Source of the DNA: Nemertoderma westbladi
Lineage: Eukaryota; Xenacoelomorpha; Nemertodermatida; Nemertodermatidae
Assembly: GCA_032718475.1 (NCBI GenBank)
Contig: JAUCBJ010002155.1
Coordinates: 1-64,000, forward strand
DNA length: 64,000 bases
Direction: 5' to 3'
This document shows positions 34,706 through 45,069 of this stretch, piece after piece. The position numbers and the translations under genes were made by a program. The notes under the pieces were generated by a model. That model saw nothing but the letters and a program-made list of their open reading frames with translations. It made no database searches and was not told the DNA's origin. Position 1 is the first letter of the stretch. The number at the start of each line of letters is the position of its first letter.

Positions 34706-34928
34706 TATGCTAATAGTAGTAATTATGCTAATAGTAGTAATTATGCTAATAGTAGTAATTATGCTAATAGTAGTAATTATGCTAATAGTAGTAATTATGA
34801 TAATAGTAGTAATTATGCTAATAGTAGTAATTATGCTAATAGTAGTAATTATGCTAATAGTAGTAATTATGCTAATAGTAGTAATTATGCTAATAGTAGT
34901 AATTATGCTAATAGTAGTAATTATGCTA
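34706..34928 (+). repeat. 18-bp tandem repeat encoding YANSSN, about 12 copies
   Basis: Near-perfect tandem units TATGCTAATAGTAGTAAT. In the gag-like frame they encode (YANSSN)n, a low-complexity polar linker. One unit has GAT in place of GCT. Confidence 0.9.
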
Positions 34929-35323
34929 GATCTACCGTGGCTGATTGTGGCCACTTAATTTCAGTTTTTTCATATTTGTCACCCGGGTGACAATTATTTA
35001 TCACCCGGGTGACAATTATTTGTCACCCGGGTGACAATAATTTATCACCCGGGTGACAATTATTTATCACCCGGGTGACAATTATTTATCACCCGGGTGA
35101 CAATTATTTATCATCCGGGTGACAATTATTTATCACCCGGGTGACAATTATTTATCACCCGGGTGACAATTATTTATCACCCGGGTGACAATTATTTATC
35201 ACCCGAGTGACAAGTACTGGTGTTTTTCAGCAATCTATCTTTATCCCTACAGTATCATTATTTCCTTGCAGTGTCTGATCTGTCTGTCTGTATATTCAAG
35301 TGGTACAGTATTTCTTATTCATC

Positions 35324-35895
35324 ATGAGTCTAATTGATAACGTTATTGAACGGTATTTCTGGTTGGGATTTAACTACAGTGAAATAGCACATCTTGTATA
35401 TTGTCAAAAAGGCATAAATATTTCTTCACGAACGATTCGACGTAGGTTGAATTCGTCAGGTCATACACGGATTTTAGTTAGATCCATTCGATTTTGATGC
35501 TATTGTTAGTGTTCTTGAAGTAGAATCCTTCAATCGGAAAACAGCGGGCTATAGACAATTGCAACGCATTCTGATGGATGACTACCATCTGTTTGCACCG
35601 CGAAAGGTAGTTGCATTAATATTGAAAATTGTAGACGTAACTGGTAGAATATCTTGAATCGGAAATAATCTTTTCGAAGGGGCCTAATTTTTTATTGCAC
35701 ATTGATGGTTGGGATAAACTGAAACCATTTGGATTGACAGTGCACGGATCTGTGGATGGATATAGTCGAAAGATTGTTTGAAGCGTCGTTGTTAGAAGCC
35801 TCACATTGTTAGAAGCGATAAAGGCACCGAAAATGTTAACGTCGAAGCAATACATCGATATTTCAGATCCTTCAATGATGACCAATTATTACAGA
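35324..35895 (+). pseudogene. Decayed IS3EU-type transposase
   Basis: Three frames together resemble the integrase-core proteins of IS3EU elements. The N-terminal helix-turn-helix part has YFWLGFNYSEIAHLV and ISSRTIRRRL. A middle part has AGYRQLQRIL. The start of the catalytic core has GPNFLLHIDGWDKLKPFGL then VDGYSRKI, where the D of HIDG would be the first catalytic aspartate. The second aspartate and the glutamate are not found and the protein ends early. Non-functional. Confidence 0.7.
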
Positions 35896-36756
35896 AGTGC
35901 TCAGTATTTATTTTTTATTTATTTATTTATCAATGCTCAGTAAGTATTTATAAAAAAAATTTAAGTGAATTAAAAGTTAAATACGTACATTTGGGTTTAA
36001 TTTATAGTCATAAATGACATCACTGTCATAAGGGGGGCGGGGTGTGGGGGGGGGGGGGGGTGGTTGTATCCTCTGACATATTCTCATAACTGAGCCTCGT
36101 GCTGCGCGAAGGACCCACAAATGTTTTTAAACTGTAACCGGGTATCTTTTACCTGATATTATAACACTGTTTTTAAACAATATAAGCAATAATTCCGTTT
36201 AAAATAACAGTTATTTATATGACAAATTAATAAAATTACGAACAAACAATCACGAAAACTGACCGATATTACAAAGAAAAATATTTATTGATGAATTAAA
36301 AATTATAATCTAATCATGTATATAAGTGTAGAGGTACAGTGTTCTCTAAACAGTTATGTTGTCTAAACTAACAGTAATACAGTATTCTCAAGGCAATGCA
36401 AACCCCAATGTATTCAACATATCCCCCATGAGACGGTCACAGAATACTTTGCTGGGCCCCAACAAATAACGGCCATTTATCGGAAAATGAATTGTTAACG
36501 CACATGTGTCCGCATGTACACGTCTTGCGCAATCTGATGTACGGTAAAATTCTAACTTTCCTTCACCTTAAAAAATAGGAAACCGAGACCCCGAACCGAA
36601 CTGAAGCACAACACCCAAAGTAAGTGTGATTGAATTAATCCCTCCTTTGAGCAAGTCATTGACATCGGCTTTCATCGACATTACGTATTTACATAGGATG
36701 TACCGGTACCATGAACTACAGTATAAAGTATACAGTTACCACCCTTTGCAGAATTG
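35896..36756. other. Interior of the IS3EU-like element, non-coding
   Basis: AT-rich remains after the broken transposase, with a 15-base G run at 36046-36060 and a copy of the CTGAGCCTCGTGCTGCGCGA repeat at 36083-36112. Confidence 0.5.
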
Positions 36757-37430
36757 TCACTCGGGTGATAAATAATTGTCACCCGGGTGACAAATAATTG
36801 TCACCCGTGTGACAAATAATTGTCACCCGTGTGACAAATAATTGTCACCCGTGTGACAAATAATTGTCACCCGGGTGATAAATAATTGTCACCCGGGTGA
36901 TAAATAATTGTCAACCGGGTGACAAATAATTGTCACCCGGGTGATAAATAATTGTCACCCGCGTGACAAATAATTGTCACCCGGGTGATAAATAATTGTC
37001 ACCCGGGTGATAAATAATTGTCACCCGGGTGACAAATAATTGTCACCCGGGTGATAAATAATTTTCACCCGGGTGATAAATAATTGTCACCCGGGTGATA
37101 AATAATTGTCACCCGGGTGATAAATAATTGTCACCCGGGTGACAAATATAAAAAATCTGAAATTAAGTGGCCACAATCAGCCACGGTATAGATCTGTGTT
37201 ACCTAAATTAGCCGCTCGCAAATTTCCTGTAAATGTATTTGTGTATTGCGAGTGACGAGATTCTTTTCGCTCCGCACTTCATGATTCTGGATTACCGGAG
37301 GTATTAAAACGACAACATTTAATAGGAAGTTTAACTGGTGAAGCGAAAGTAGTAGCGGGACTTTCAATATCGTCTGAAAATATTAAAGTCAATGGGTTTT
37401 TAGGTACACAAGGTACGGTTCTGAAGGTCG

Positions 37431-38861
37431 TATCATACAAGCACACATACTGTAGATAAACTGAGTAACATTAGTCACATATTTATTGGTAGAAAGTATA
37501 CATTAAGGCAGTTCTAGGTGTATAATACTTCTCAATCACAAATACGAGTTTTGGAAGATGAAGAGAGATGAATAATCATATACTGTAGATGACTTGTGGG
37601 GCGAGCCACGAAAGTAAGCGAGCTTAGCATACAGGTACCACTAACTCAATCGGTTTGTCTGTTGTTTTGTCGTTCTGTTGTGTCCAATTTTAAACGTTAA
37701 TAACTCAGCCAAATCTCAATGAAATCTATCCAAACTTGGTACATATGTAGTCTGGGAAAAGTTTAGAAATTTTCCAAGTTTAATTTACGTGTGGCCTTCG
37801 AGAAGCAAAGATAATAGCAGTTAATTAGTTAATTAAGTTGATTAGGGTAAAAACAGCGTTTTAAACATGACTCTTAAACGATATTAATGATTTTCTAGTA
37901 TAAGATTTAAATAATTATACTTAACAATTATACAGCTGTATTCCCCATACCCCATTCCATAACAATTATACAGCTGTATTCCCCATACCCTATTCCATTA
38001 TAGTTTTTATTTAGTTCAAGAGATTTGCTTTAAGAAATGTATTTTTAATTGATCTAAACGTAATTAACTTATTAAAATGCGCATGTCTCCAGCTATACAT
38101 CCATAGCTCACCTCATTCCTTGGCATGCCTTCTAGCCTAGCTGGGAAGGGTAACTAGTCTAACCACCTCATCACTACTCAAAGGTAGCATGTAATGAGCC
38201 AGATTAATAAGCCAGCTTGGTTATTGTGTTTAGCTTACAAAATGATTGGCTGAGTACTTAATCATACTTCTTTAGAATAATTAGCTAAATAATTTCGTTG
38301 AGGTGTTGGCATGATAAATTAATATCTCAGTATCAATACTATCGGTATAAGGTAAGGTTTCCCTCTCTTTGATTTATTGGTGTTTGGTTAAATTTCTTAG
38401 ATACAGAGTATGTGAAGCAGTAGAATCGCTCAATAATAATCTGTATCTCATAACTGAGCCTCGTGCTGCGCGAAGGCCCCAAGAACGTGTTAATCGGTAG
38501 GTAATGGTTAAAGCTATGGCTTCATACCAACTCACTAAAATTATCAATATGGGGGGTTTTCGGGGTCGGTGATTTCATTTCTGATGTCAGTTTAAATGGT
38601 TGGTGGTATATGTTTGTCTGAGAGTTTAGCCTGTCTTGTCTTCTAAATTTTGACGGTCAAACTGATAAACGGAAACACAGCGATAACACTCGAGAACTAA
38701 AAAAGATCTTGCCAAACCGTTATAAGATTTGAACTCCTCCGATTCATTTAAATTCTGCATCAAGGAGGGGGTACCCCCCCCCCCCCCCCTTCCCTTAACA
38801 CCATGACCTTCAAACCTTCAACGAGAAAGCGCAGTTTTTCGCCGTTGGATAAAGTAGAACT
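37431..38861. other. No active gene; duplications and a possible BEL gag remnant on minus
   Basis: A 45-base segment with ACAATTATACAGCTGTATTC is tandemly duplicated at 37924-38005. A copy of the TGAGCCTCGTGCTGCGCGAA repeat lies at 38447-38479. From about 38861 to 38640 on the minus strand, sequence encoding NGEKLRFLVEGLK and later NGLARSFLVLE resembles BEL/Pao gag. Its other half (KFNGDERKWLLFNEYYKDN) lies beyond the Ty3 element at 49844-49729, so the Ty3 element probably landed in it. A C run lies at 38774-38789. Confidence 0.45.
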
Positions 38862-39278
38862 TGTGATATTGTATTATGGGATGGTGTATTATTGGACTGA
38901 TTAGTATGTATCGTATAGGTTAGGTAGGTATGATATAGTAGTATCTTGTTAGCACCTAGGGTGTGAACAGCTGGTTGTACGGTAGCTGTCAGGGATATAG
39001 TCCTGGGGGCAGGGCGCAGTCAGTAGTTATCATTCAGTTTAGTTATTGAGATGACTTACCGGTGTAGGGTTGTCAGTCATGTTTTGTAGGTAGTTCGTTA
39101 TTAGTTTCATTGTCTGATTGTATCACATCATTATTTGTTATTCATGTATCTCAATACACAAAATACTGACATACTGCAGCTAGTTTCCTAGTTTTACTTC
39201 AGTCTTCTCCAGCTCACCCCTCGAGCGGGATAGTGCGTGGCCGTGGATCCGGGACCGGGCGCCGATAGCGCTTCCACA
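38862..39278 (+). repeat. 5' LTR of the Ty3/gypsy element
   Basis: 417 bp, beginning TGTGATATTG and ending CTTCCACA, with the twin copy at 49314-49724. TG...CA ends are standard for LTRs. Confidence 0.95.
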
Positions 39279-39296
39279 TGGGGGCTTGTCCGGGAG
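39279..39296 (+). promoter_or_regulatory. Primer-binding site, tRNA-Pro type
   Basis: TGGGGGCTTGTCCGGGAG follows the LTR directly. It matches the familiar proline-tRNA primer-binding site at nearly every position. This tRNA 3' end would prime minus-strand synthesis. Confidence 0.85.
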
Positions 39297-39466
39297 TAGA
39301 GAAACTGACAGTCTGACAGGCCTACCGCGCTACCGGCAACAGGTACTCTAACTCTGTCTGGCCTACGAGGCTATCGCTACCACAACCAACTACCGTACCC
39401 ATCACTGTATCAGGCAGTCAGACTGTGGGTGGCGGGTCTCTGACGATTATTCCACTGCAGCACTGT

Positions 39467-41629
39467 ATGCCTGCGCGTCGACCCGAGCGCAAACAAGCTG
39501 GAAGCGTTAACTTTCCCACGGGTAAGCCTTCCTATCGGCAGAAACTTCGTTCCGCTTCTGGTTCTCCTCATCCAGACAGCACGGACGAACATTCGTTCCT
39601 CTACAAGTCATCGGGAGCTGTTTCAAAGTTGCGTCGTAGTTCTCTCTCGCCCTCGTTACACGGATCGCGACAGCAACGGGGATCCTTGAACCGATCAATT
39701 TCAGGGCCGCCGACTACTCGACGACGAGATTCTCCAACGGTTGCTCCGCCGACTACTCGACGACGGGATTCTCCTACAGTTGCTCCGCCGACTACTCGAC
39801 GACGGGATTCTCCTACAGTTGCTCCGCCGACTACTCGACGACGAGATTCTCCAACAGTTGCTCCGCCGACTACTCGACGACGGGATTCTCCTACAGTTGC
39901 TCCGCCGACTACTCGACGACGAGATTCTCCTACAGTTGCTCCGCCGACTACTCGACGACGAGATTCTCCAACGGTTGCTCCGCCGACTACTAGACGACGG
40001 GATTCTCTGACGGTTGCTCCGTCGACTACTCGACGACGAGATTCTTCAACAGTTGCTCCGCCGACTACCCGACGACGAGATCCGACTATGGAAAGCATCC
40101 GCAAGGAACCGGACTGCTTTGATGGTTCTGGTGATTTCGAGGCATGGAACAGATCGGTGCAACGGATCGCCAGACTCAGGGGGTGGAAGAACGACGCTCT
40201 CGGTAAGATTGTGCCTGTTTATTTAACCGGTAGGGCTGCACGTGTCCTTGATGAACTGGCTGAACATGAACAGGAAAACTATGATGCAATTCGTGATATT
40301 TTACGTGCCCGTTTTTGCCCCCAGGATACTAGTTTTGTGTACAATGAATTACTAGATCGTAAACAGAAGGTGGGGGAAACTATTTCTGAATTTTCCGATA
40401 TTATAACTAGTTTAGGGGTACAAGCTTTTCCGGGAATGAGCACTGAGCAACGGGAACTTTTACTTTTGCCAATATTTTATAGAGGGATTTCCCCTGAATT
40501 AGCGAGAAGTATACGGTTAACAGAACCGCACAATTTTGGGGAGGCAGTTCACCGTGCTAGGCGCGAGGAACTTTATTTAAGACAGGAAAATAATGGTATA
40601 TTTGGCTGTGAATTGGGCGATCGTAGGGACCAGAGTAATAGGCCCAGGGAACCGCCTCCCAGTCCCAGACAAACTTCATACAGTAAGGTTAGTTTTTCAG
40701 AACAGTCCCCAAAACAGACTGATATGAGTTATCTAGAAAGACAACTGAAGGACTTACAACTGAAACTGTCCAATCAGACACCAAATACCAGTAGCTACCC
40801 ACGCGCCAATTACAATAATAATTATAGCCGCGATAATCACGGTCGGGGACAGAATAACTGGTTTGACCCCAACGCAAGGTGGACTGGTACTAGCGGTACG
40901 GGCAACTCACGGGACAGCAGTAACAGAGGGTTTACACCACGATCTAATAACTACAGTAGCAACAGTTCGGTTACTTGCTACAACTGTGGGGAACCGGGAC
41001 ATTATAGCCGAAATTGCACTAGACCACGTACGAATACCGACTCAAATCCTAACAGGCAATACTCTAACCCGAATTACAACCCTAACCCTACTTACAACCC
41101 TAACCCTAATTTTAACCCAAATCTCAATCCAGCTTCAATGTACACAGCTGTAGTGTCCAATAAACTAGACATGCATTTTCCAGTAAGAATCGAAAACGAG
41201 GATGGTGAAGCATTTTTAGATAGTGGCTCACATTATTCCCTGATAGATTTTAGGAAACTCCCATCCGGTGTGCAGTTGCGTGCCCTTGATTTACCACCTA
41301 TTAGCGGTATAGGGGGACAGGTTAAACCTATGGGATTGGCTACTTTACAAATATCAGTTACAAGCAATTTTTCGGTTTCCCTCGAGGTCCACGTAGCAGA
41401 CTTATCTTGTGTTGGGATTCCCCCGTTTCTGTTAGGGTTAGATTTCGTAAGTATTGCTTGTGCGTCCATAGATTTTCTAGACAGATGTTTGGTTCTAACC
41501 AACCAGGAAAGAGTGTACTTTGCCAGGTTAAACACGCCCAGCAACGCTGGTAACGGTAAGAGTACAAACCCTTTTTGTTGTTTTGTTTCTGCGATAGAAA
41601 GACTACGATCCCAGCAGGGACACAGGTGA
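39467..41629 (+). CDS. gag: Gag polyprotein with protease domain
   Basis: About 720 residues from the first ATG; an upstream in-frame GTG at 39425 is less likely. Near the N-terminus are ten tandem copies of PPTTRRRDSPTVA (39707-40087), an arginine-rich, proline-rich low-complexity stretch. A capsid-like region follows (FDGSGDFEAWNRSVQRIA to the RARREELYLR area). Then comes a CCHC zinc knuckle CYNCGEPGHYSRNC (40976-41017), an Asn-Pro-rich linker (NPNYNPNPTYNPNP), and an aspartic protease segment with active-site FLDSG. Gag packages the element RNA into particles. Protease lies in the gag frame and the frame ends just past a -1 slip site into pol. No internal stops, so the ORF looks intact. 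Confidence 0.9.
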   Translation: MPARRPERKQAGSVNFPTGKPSYRQKLRSASGSPHPDSTDEHSFLYKSSGAVSKLRRSSLSPSLHGSRQQRGSLNRSISGPPTTRRRDSPTVAPPTTRRRDSPTVAPPTTRRRDSPTVAPPTTRRRDSPTVAPPTTRRRDSPTVAPPTTRRRDSPTVAPPTTRRRDSPTVAPPTTRRRDSLTVAPSTTRRRDSSTVAPPTTRRRDPTMESIRKEPDCFDGSGDFEAWNRSVQRIARLRGWKNDALGKIVPVYLTGRAARVLDELAEHEQENYDAIRDILRARFCPQDTSFVYNELLDRKQKVGETISEFSDIITSLGVQAFPGMSTEQRELLLLPIFYRGISPELARSIRLTEPHNFGEAVHRARREELYLRQENNGIFGCELGDRRDQSNRPREPPPSPRQTSYSKVSFSEQSPKQTDMSYLERQLKDLQLKLSNQTPNTSSYPRANYNNNYSRDNHGRGQNNWFDPNARWTGTSGTGNSRDSSNRGFTPRSNNYSSNSSVTCYNCGEPGHYSRNCTRPRTNTDSNPNRQYSNPNYNPNPTYNPNPNFNPNLNPASMYTAVVSNKLDMHFPVRIENEDGEAFLDSGSHYSLIDFRKLPSGVQLRALDLPPISGIGGQVKPMGLATLQISVTSNFSVSLEVHVADLSCVGIPPFLLGLDFVSIACASIDFLDRCLVLTNQERVYFARLNTPSNAGNGKSTNPFCCFVSAIERLRSQQGHR
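39707..40087 (+). repeat. 39-bp coding minisatellite in gag, ten copies
   Basis: Units of CCGCCGACTACTCGACGACG plus 19 bases encode PPTTRRRDSPTVA. Changes among the copies are few, mainly in the last three units. All keep the frame. Confidence 0.95.
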
Positions 41630-43771
41630 GACTGGCAGGGAAATTGTATGATAATGGATTATTAGCAGAGTCGGTAATGATAGAGCCGTTAGTAAAATCA
41701 AGGGGTTCGTATCTAACTGCGCGAAGTGTAGTTTCTAACCCATTGGACGGATCAGGTAAGGTTCCAGTGCAGTTATTAAATCCGAATAACTACCCGGTTA
41801 CAATATATCGCAATCAGAAAATTGCATTATATTGTACAGTAGATAATGATAGCTTCAATAAAGAAGTTAAACAAGACTCGGTAGAGCGCGACATACAAAG
41901 GGAGTATTTAGCTAAGGAATTACCGTTAGATCATTTGGAGCCTCAGCAGAGGACCCAGTTAATAGATATTGCTACTCAACATGCTGCGGCGTTTTCCTTT
42001 GGAGATTGCGATATAGGTAAGGCTGACCTATTAGAACATAAAATCCCACTTAAACCAGAGGCTAAGCCCTTTTACACGAGACCACGTACAGTACCTATGG
42101 GGCTTAGGAAAGAGATTGACAAACAGGTAGGCAATATGTTAGCCGCAGGTGTTATTCAACCTAGCAACAGTGAGTGGGGGGCACCAATAATATTAAGTAA
42201 AAAAAAAGATGGTAAGTGGCGGTTTTGCGTTGATCTTCGCCGTCTTAACGCTGCGGCTGTGCCACAATTTTGGCCTTTGCCGCGCATAGACGAAATGTTG
42301 TCGGAAATTGGCACAGCACGGCCCAAATATTTTACGACACTCGATTTTAAATCGATGTTTTGGCAGGTACCCTTAGCCGCTGAAGATACACATAAAACCG
42401 CTTTCGTAACACATAGTGGCCATTACGAATTTGTTAGAATGCCCTTTGGCCTCCAGTCCAGCCCTTCTGGCTGCCAGAATCTTATGCAATTAGCTTTGCA
42501 TGGTATCGAGTACGTTCTCGTTTACCTCGATGACGTCATACTGTATACCCGGGAATGGGACACCCACGTAAGTACTATTATCATTCTATTACGTAGAATT
42601 ATCGATCTCGGCTTGAAGCTCAAACCAAGTAAGTGCATGTTCGGGGCGACATCTGTAAAATTCCTAGGCCATGTGATAGATAGCTCAGGGCAGCATATGG
42701 ACAAGGATAAGGTCCAAGCCATGGTTGATTTTCCGCGACCGGCCAATGCAAAGCAACTTTATAGCTTCCTAGGATTATGTGGTTACTATAGGAAATTTAT
42801 TAAGGATTATGGTAAGATTGTAGCTCCCTTGAACGTGTTGTTAAGGAAAAACCAAGAGTTCGTATGGACAAGCGATTGTGAGCAGGCTTTTACATTCCTT
42901 AAGAAACGCCTAATTAATAACCCTATTCTAGAACACCCTGATATAGACCAGCCGTTTTACTTAGAGACTGACGCTAGCGGTATAGCTTTAGGAGCTGTTT
43001 TATATCAGGATGCGGGCGTAATCGCTTACTCATCGAGGTCGCTAAGCAACGCTGAGAGAAAGTGGTCCATTACGGAGCTAGAGGCTTTAGCCGTGGTCTG
43101 GGCAATGCAGAAACACAGGTTTTACCTCATTGGCCGCGCATTTACGTTAGTTTCGGATCATAAACCACTCAGTTGTTTACAGACCAAACTCGAACTTCCA
43201 GGGCGTTTGCAGCGATGGGCCGTTAAACTGTCTGAATTTAATTTCAATTTTGTTTACAGGCCAGGCCGACTTAACCGCGCTGATTGTCTTTCTAGAATAC
43301 CATTACAGGTAACCCCTGGCAACCAACGAGACGAAACCGTTTCTAATGAACCGGTTGCCATGGATACGTTACTTCCCCCTATGCATAATGACCCAGTCTC
43401 GTCAGATAATTATTGCTTGATAGGACTAGCCAATTTAGACCTACATAATGATAGCGATAGACCAAACGCTGTTGAGGTGGACCTAGACAATGGCGTGCAG
43501 CCGCCAAAACCTAATCCATGTGACATTCTAAGTTCCCCAGACAGACCCAACCACGATAGTGACGTCACATACATTATCAATAATGACAATAATAATAATT
43601 GGACACTTCCGGGCGGCCAACAGTACTGCACATTGACTGCCTTGCGTAAGTTACAATCAGAAGACAATAACTTACAGCCTATGATTGATACATTACTGGA
43701 CACAGCTGTTACAATAGCCGATGCCGATGTGCGCAAATCGCTACACGAGTATCGTTACATGCTCAAGTTTA
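41554..43771 (+). CDS. pol: Pol, first part: reverse transcriptase and RNase H
   Basis: Reached from gag by -1 frameshift. After a linker, the reverse transcriptase has the conserved KKKDGKWRFCVDLRRLN, TTLDFKSMFWQVPL, MPFGLQSSP and the catalytic YLDD box (42523-42534), then FLGHVIDSSGQ. RNase H follows with LETDASGIALGAVLYQ, ELEALAVVWAMQ and VSDHKPL, holding the expected acidic residues. The frame then runs into the inserted transposon at 43772 and stops at 43893 within it, so integrase is separated. The RT and RNase H motifs look intact. Confidence 0.92.
41569..41575 (+). promoter_or_regulatory. Candidate -1 ribosomal frameshift site
   Basis: CCCTTTT sits in the gag frame as C-CCT-TTT, which fits the X-XXY-YYZ slippery pattern. 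Pol lies in the -1 frame, has no ATG at its start, and is open only from 41554, so the slip must fall in 41554-41629. I did not establish a downstream structure. Confidence 0.65.
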
Positions 43772-45069
43772 CACTGAAAAAACGAAGTTGTACTTTTTTC
43801 ATAAAAAAGTGCCGATTTTCCAAAAAAGTGCATCTGGTTTTGAGTACTCAAACGAGATACGCTTTTTTGAAAAACCGGCACTTTTTCAAGTAGCAAAAAG
43901 AGTCACTTTTTATTACAATATAAAAATGGCACTTTTTCAAGGAGCAGAAAAGAGCACTTTTAATTACTCTAAAAGTGGTACTTTTTTTGATATGTTAGTA
44001 CTGATTTTCTGTTTAGAAAACGACACTTTTCTGAATATTATTTCCGTTTTTATATTCATTAGTAGGAAAAAAGCTCATCTTTTTTTATGTAATATGTACT
44101 TTATTTGTGGGATAATCATTTAAAACATGCACTTTTTAGATTAAGCAGCACTTATTAAAATATAAAGTGGTACTTGATTTCCAATTAAAGTGCTACTTTC
44201 TATTTAAAAATACCACTCCCCGCAATATTTAAGATCAATTTATATTACTTAGTATGTGAAAAAGAGGTACTTTTCACTGTAAAGAAGAACTAGTTTGGTT
44301 TGCTTATCAAAGGGGAACTTATTCTTTTTAATAATGAGTGTAAATTTCTTTAAATTAAATGAAGTCATATTTTTAAGGTATGATGAATATTGACCCCAAA
44401 GTTTTTCCCCATAAAAGTTTAATAATGAATAATAAACAACACGAGAATCTATTATTATAATTATGGCTATTAATATACACGAGATTGATCAAATACTTAA
44501 CACAGAACAGTTTTACAGTTGCTATGCCAGCCGCTGCTTCGGTTACATCATAAACAGATAGTTATAATACTGATATAACACATGACATTATAACGTATAA
44601 CGCAACGAACATGTACGACAAATATATTACATGCACGGACTGGCCTATACTGGACTGGTCAGTAAGGCCATACCGCGTGCATACAGAATATTACAATGTC
44701 GTACATGTTAGTTGACAGTACTACAATAATAAGGCAATATAAAAACAAAATAACTAATCCATGTAATCGATATAATAAAATGCCTAAAATATAATAAGTT
44801 CAGTTTAGTTCTTAACTCACAGATGCAATCCTGCTACTGTGCACCCATCTTCCATCTATATGAAGATAACATGAACAATGTCATGACCAAGCATGACCAA
44901 TCCACATTCTACATAAAATAAAACACCACAGTTCAGCCTAAACTTTCCATATTTGCAACAAAATTCAGTTCATTAGTTTGTAACTGACAAAACGCCATTC
45001 GCCATAACATAACTAAATTATTCTTCTCTGCCGTATCAGTTCTAACGATTTCAGTGTCCTATTTACAAC

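Larger units (their letters stand above)
34933..37188 (+). mobile_element. IS3EU-like DNA transposon, 2.26 kb, 6-bp TSD
   Basis: The inverted ends TACCGTGGCTGATTGTGGCC (identical for about 30 bp) are flanked by the perfect 6-bp duplication TAGATC (34927-34932 and 37189-37194). Inside each end is a tandem array of 22-bp units built on the palindrome GTCACCCGGGTGAC: about 11 copies at 34978-35213 and 18 copies at 36757-37145. The interior encodes a decayed integrase-type transposase. TAC ends, a 6-bp duplication and this transposase type agree with the IS3EU group as I know it. Confidence 0.85.
34254..37430 (+). pseudogene. BEL/Pao-like retrotransposon gag remnant split by a transposon
   Basis: Next to a TGGCGCCCGA motif (about 34254) that resembles a retroelement primer site, frames beginning MSDAEELSRKIRSRGGV continue with stops to a hexapeptide repeat array (34706-34928). 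After the inserted transposon, the sequence from 37189 encodes LPKLAARKFPVNV ... LIGSLTGEAKVVAGL, which resembles the gag region of BEL/Pao elements (LPKL..PKF, then L.GEA). The reading phase is the same on both sides of the insertion once one target duplication is counted. Stop codons show it is dead. Confidence 0.6.

Noticed and set aside
34659-34958. MLIVVI repeat hydrophobic protein
   Set aside because: Alternative frame of the 18-bp array. The gag-like frame reads YANSSN and fits its flanks.
34978-37145. Regular 22-bp repeats resembling a CRISPR array
   Set aside because: The units are direct tandem repeats with identical 8-base spacers, in an animal genome, and they are the subterminal arrays of a transposon with a target duplication.
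39601-40104. 167-residue minus-strand frame over the gag repeats
   Set aside because: Antisense shadow of the 39-bp in-frame repeat. The plus strand is a coherent Gag with known domains.
41050-41120. Telomere-like AACCCTA repeats
   Set aside because: They are codons of the Asn-Pro-rich Gag linker, with irregular spacing.
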